From positions 69,151,444 through 69,215,443 of the forward strand of contig CM055096.1 of NCBI GenBank assembly GCA_029204225.1: a DNA stretch of 64,000 bases, written 5' to 3'. The notes beneath the pieces are model-generated. The model did no database searches. It worked only from the letters and a program-made list of their open reading frames with translations, and was not told where the DNA came from. This document shows positions 62,228 to 64,000 of this stretch, in pieces (within the stretch, counting starts at the first letter, position 1; each line of letters begins with the position of its first letter). The position numbers were made by a program, and so were the translations under genes. The stretch comes from Diphasiastrum complanatum. Taxonomy: Eukaryota; Streptophyta; Lycopodiopsida; Lycopodiales; Lycopodiaceae.

Positions 62228-64000
62228 GTAAACAAACATACGTCAAATCTTTGAGAGTTACTAGTCACATCACTAGCATGACATAGATATGACAAAATCA
62301 AGTCACTAAGGTACACTATTTGAAGGGCTTTTTTGACCATTGAGCTTGATATATATTCACTTTTGTGTGATACATTAAATATCTTTTTTCATTTGATTTT
62401 AGGTCTTTGTATTGACTTTGGATGCAACTTCAAAAGCTACCAAGTGAAATAAGTAGTGTAGGTCGCAAAGCAATTCCCAGATCTAAAAGATATTTGTTAT
62501 GTGGTTGTCATGGAAATAGAGATGCTACATTTGTAAACATGAAGTTTCATGTGGTTGAAATGAGCTATTTGTCCAAGATATTCACTATTTGTTGTGGGAT
62601 TGGCTTCAATGTTTCCTGAAAATTGCAATTAAACTGGAGCCAAATTGCAATTCCAATTTCAATCAAAATATGATGAATTGTATAATCGATGCTACTAAAC
62701 ACAAAAAAGCAAACCAATTTGATTTGGATCGGATCTTCACTACGTCATTGCACAAGCCTCTCCTATCTATGAATGTGAATTATTCTAGTGTGTAGAGGCT
62801 AGATGCATAAGTTGTAAACTATAAGCATAAAAAAGGCGGAAAGTATTTTTAAAGATTCAAAAATCTTCAATTTAAGAAAATTTGGATACTCTTTTCCTTA
62901 AGGTAAATTGGTTGATTTGAATTGGGCCCAAAATATTGGTTGGCTCATTTGTGGCTCTACTAGGGTCGAACAAAATCCGTGTGGATGGAGGGTTGGTGTT
63001 TCTAGCTACTAACTATTGTGATGTAGCAGGTTAGCCCTTTCAAAACATTAGGCAAACGAAAGTAAGAAGATAAGAGTTGTACATAGACACTATGTAGACG
63101 ACCTTATCGTCTTGTTATGAAATTGTCGTTTTGGAAAATAGTTGAAAATCACAAAACTTCAAAACCCTAATTTAAGTGCTTTAAGCTCAAAACTTGATTG
63201 AGCCTACACTTCGTAGCAAAATCTCTCTTATTGAATTGACACCTTTTACATGTATTAACCTTGCATCCATTACTTCTATAGGCATGTTAATATATCATGT
63301 CTATTATATATTTTATTGACAAATGTTCGATCTTTCTATGATGTACTTATAAATGCAAGCTACGATGAAGACAAAAATGTGATTGTTTCACCATGCAGAT
63401 ATGAATGGAAGTCCCATATGGAATTTTAGAAGACATATCAATATATTTTCATGGCGATGCATATGTGAGGATATATTTCTATAGTAAATGGAACAAAGGA
63501 GTTTCAAACATCATACGGAGGGTGCTCCATGTGAACATAGGAAAGTCTCCATGTTCTATACAAAATGCACAGAAGATTTTCTTGTTTATTTTGATAATAT
63601 AGAGGTTTTTTGAATCAGATAGTGTTTTGAGCAAGCATATTTCAATTCTACAATGAATAGTTACGGCCAAATACCAAAAAAAATAGATCTTTGGAATAAA
63701 AATTCGGATGCCATAGTTCAATGGCCACACGTTGGCCGCACATAGTCACCCAACGAGCAAAACCTTCTACACTAGAGAGTTTACAATATGGCATTATTGT
63801 GGATATAGTACATCCAATATGGGTCTACGGCTCCTTTGTGTCATTATAGCTTGAGAGGAGTATAAAGCCCTCCATAGAAGGAGAAAAAATGTCATTTGTG
63901 GCCTTGGCTTGCCCCTACCTTGACCACTGATTAATGTCCTTCCTCGCCTTTTGTTTGTAATTGAGCATGATATCGATCCCTTGGGTCTACCTGAATATGT
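62228..64000. other. PCH2 intron 9 (continues beyond the window)
   Basis: The exon 9 donor opens an intron. No downstream PCH2 exon (Walker B Asp-Glu and sensor blocks) was found before the end of the window, and no other element was recognised. Confidence 0.55.

Noticed and set aside
62228-64000. Further PCH2 exons
   Set aside because: Searched by eye for the Walker B Asp-Glu-Val-Glu-Ser block and following text in all plus frames, not found. They are expected beyond the window.

Overview
The window reads as nuclear DNA of a seed plant. It carries two spliced plant genes, both on the + strand with GT-AG introns, embedded in broken Ty1/copia and Ty3/gypsy retrotransposons, LINEs and long (GA/CT)n microsatellites. 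Introns of 4 to 13 kb filled with retroelements suggest a plant with unusually long introns, such as an early-diverging angiosperm or a gymnosperm. I cannot name the species.

Gene 1 (2886-13912) is the plant mitochondrial complex I subunit NDUFB8 (ASHI type). Four exons join in frame to 126 codons. Intron 2 is 9.36 kb and contains an internally deleted, antisense Ty3/gypsy element with two LTRs, PBS and PPT. A tRNA-like SINE insertion with a 14-bp target duplication sits about 12 bp upstream of the TATA-like box, and the 5' leader ends in (GA)n that abuts the ATG.

Gene 2 (35896 to beyond 62227) is the AAA+ ATPase PCH2/TRIP13 (pachytene checkpoint protein 2). Nine exons can be placed by conserved peptide blocks and matching splice phases, up to the start of the Walker B motif. 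The remaining exons lie past the window edge. Introns 3, 4 and 8 are 4.3, 5.8 and 13.1 kb long and hold most of the repeats.

Between the genes (14-35.9 kb) there is AT-rich sequence with relics of two plant L1-type LINE fragments, a Ty1/copia element with PBS and LTR, a gypsy protease fragment and a copia RNase H/3' LTR. No functional gene is recognised there. After PCH2 exon 9 (62.2-64 kb) I see only intron-like sequence.

The most distinctive feature is a second LINE family whose ORF1 resembles the L1 ORF1p layout (coiled coil followed by an RNA-binding domain). Its 3' ends share a conserved block with the core ATGCCTTTTGGCATGGAAAA, followed by AATAAAGC, and several then run straight into (CT)n or CT-rich sequence instead of poly(A). 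At least four such ends can be aligned, with two or three shorter relics. This may explain several of the window's large GA/CT microsatellites. I found no CRISPR, prokaryotic-type operon, rRNA gene or intact tRNA gene.
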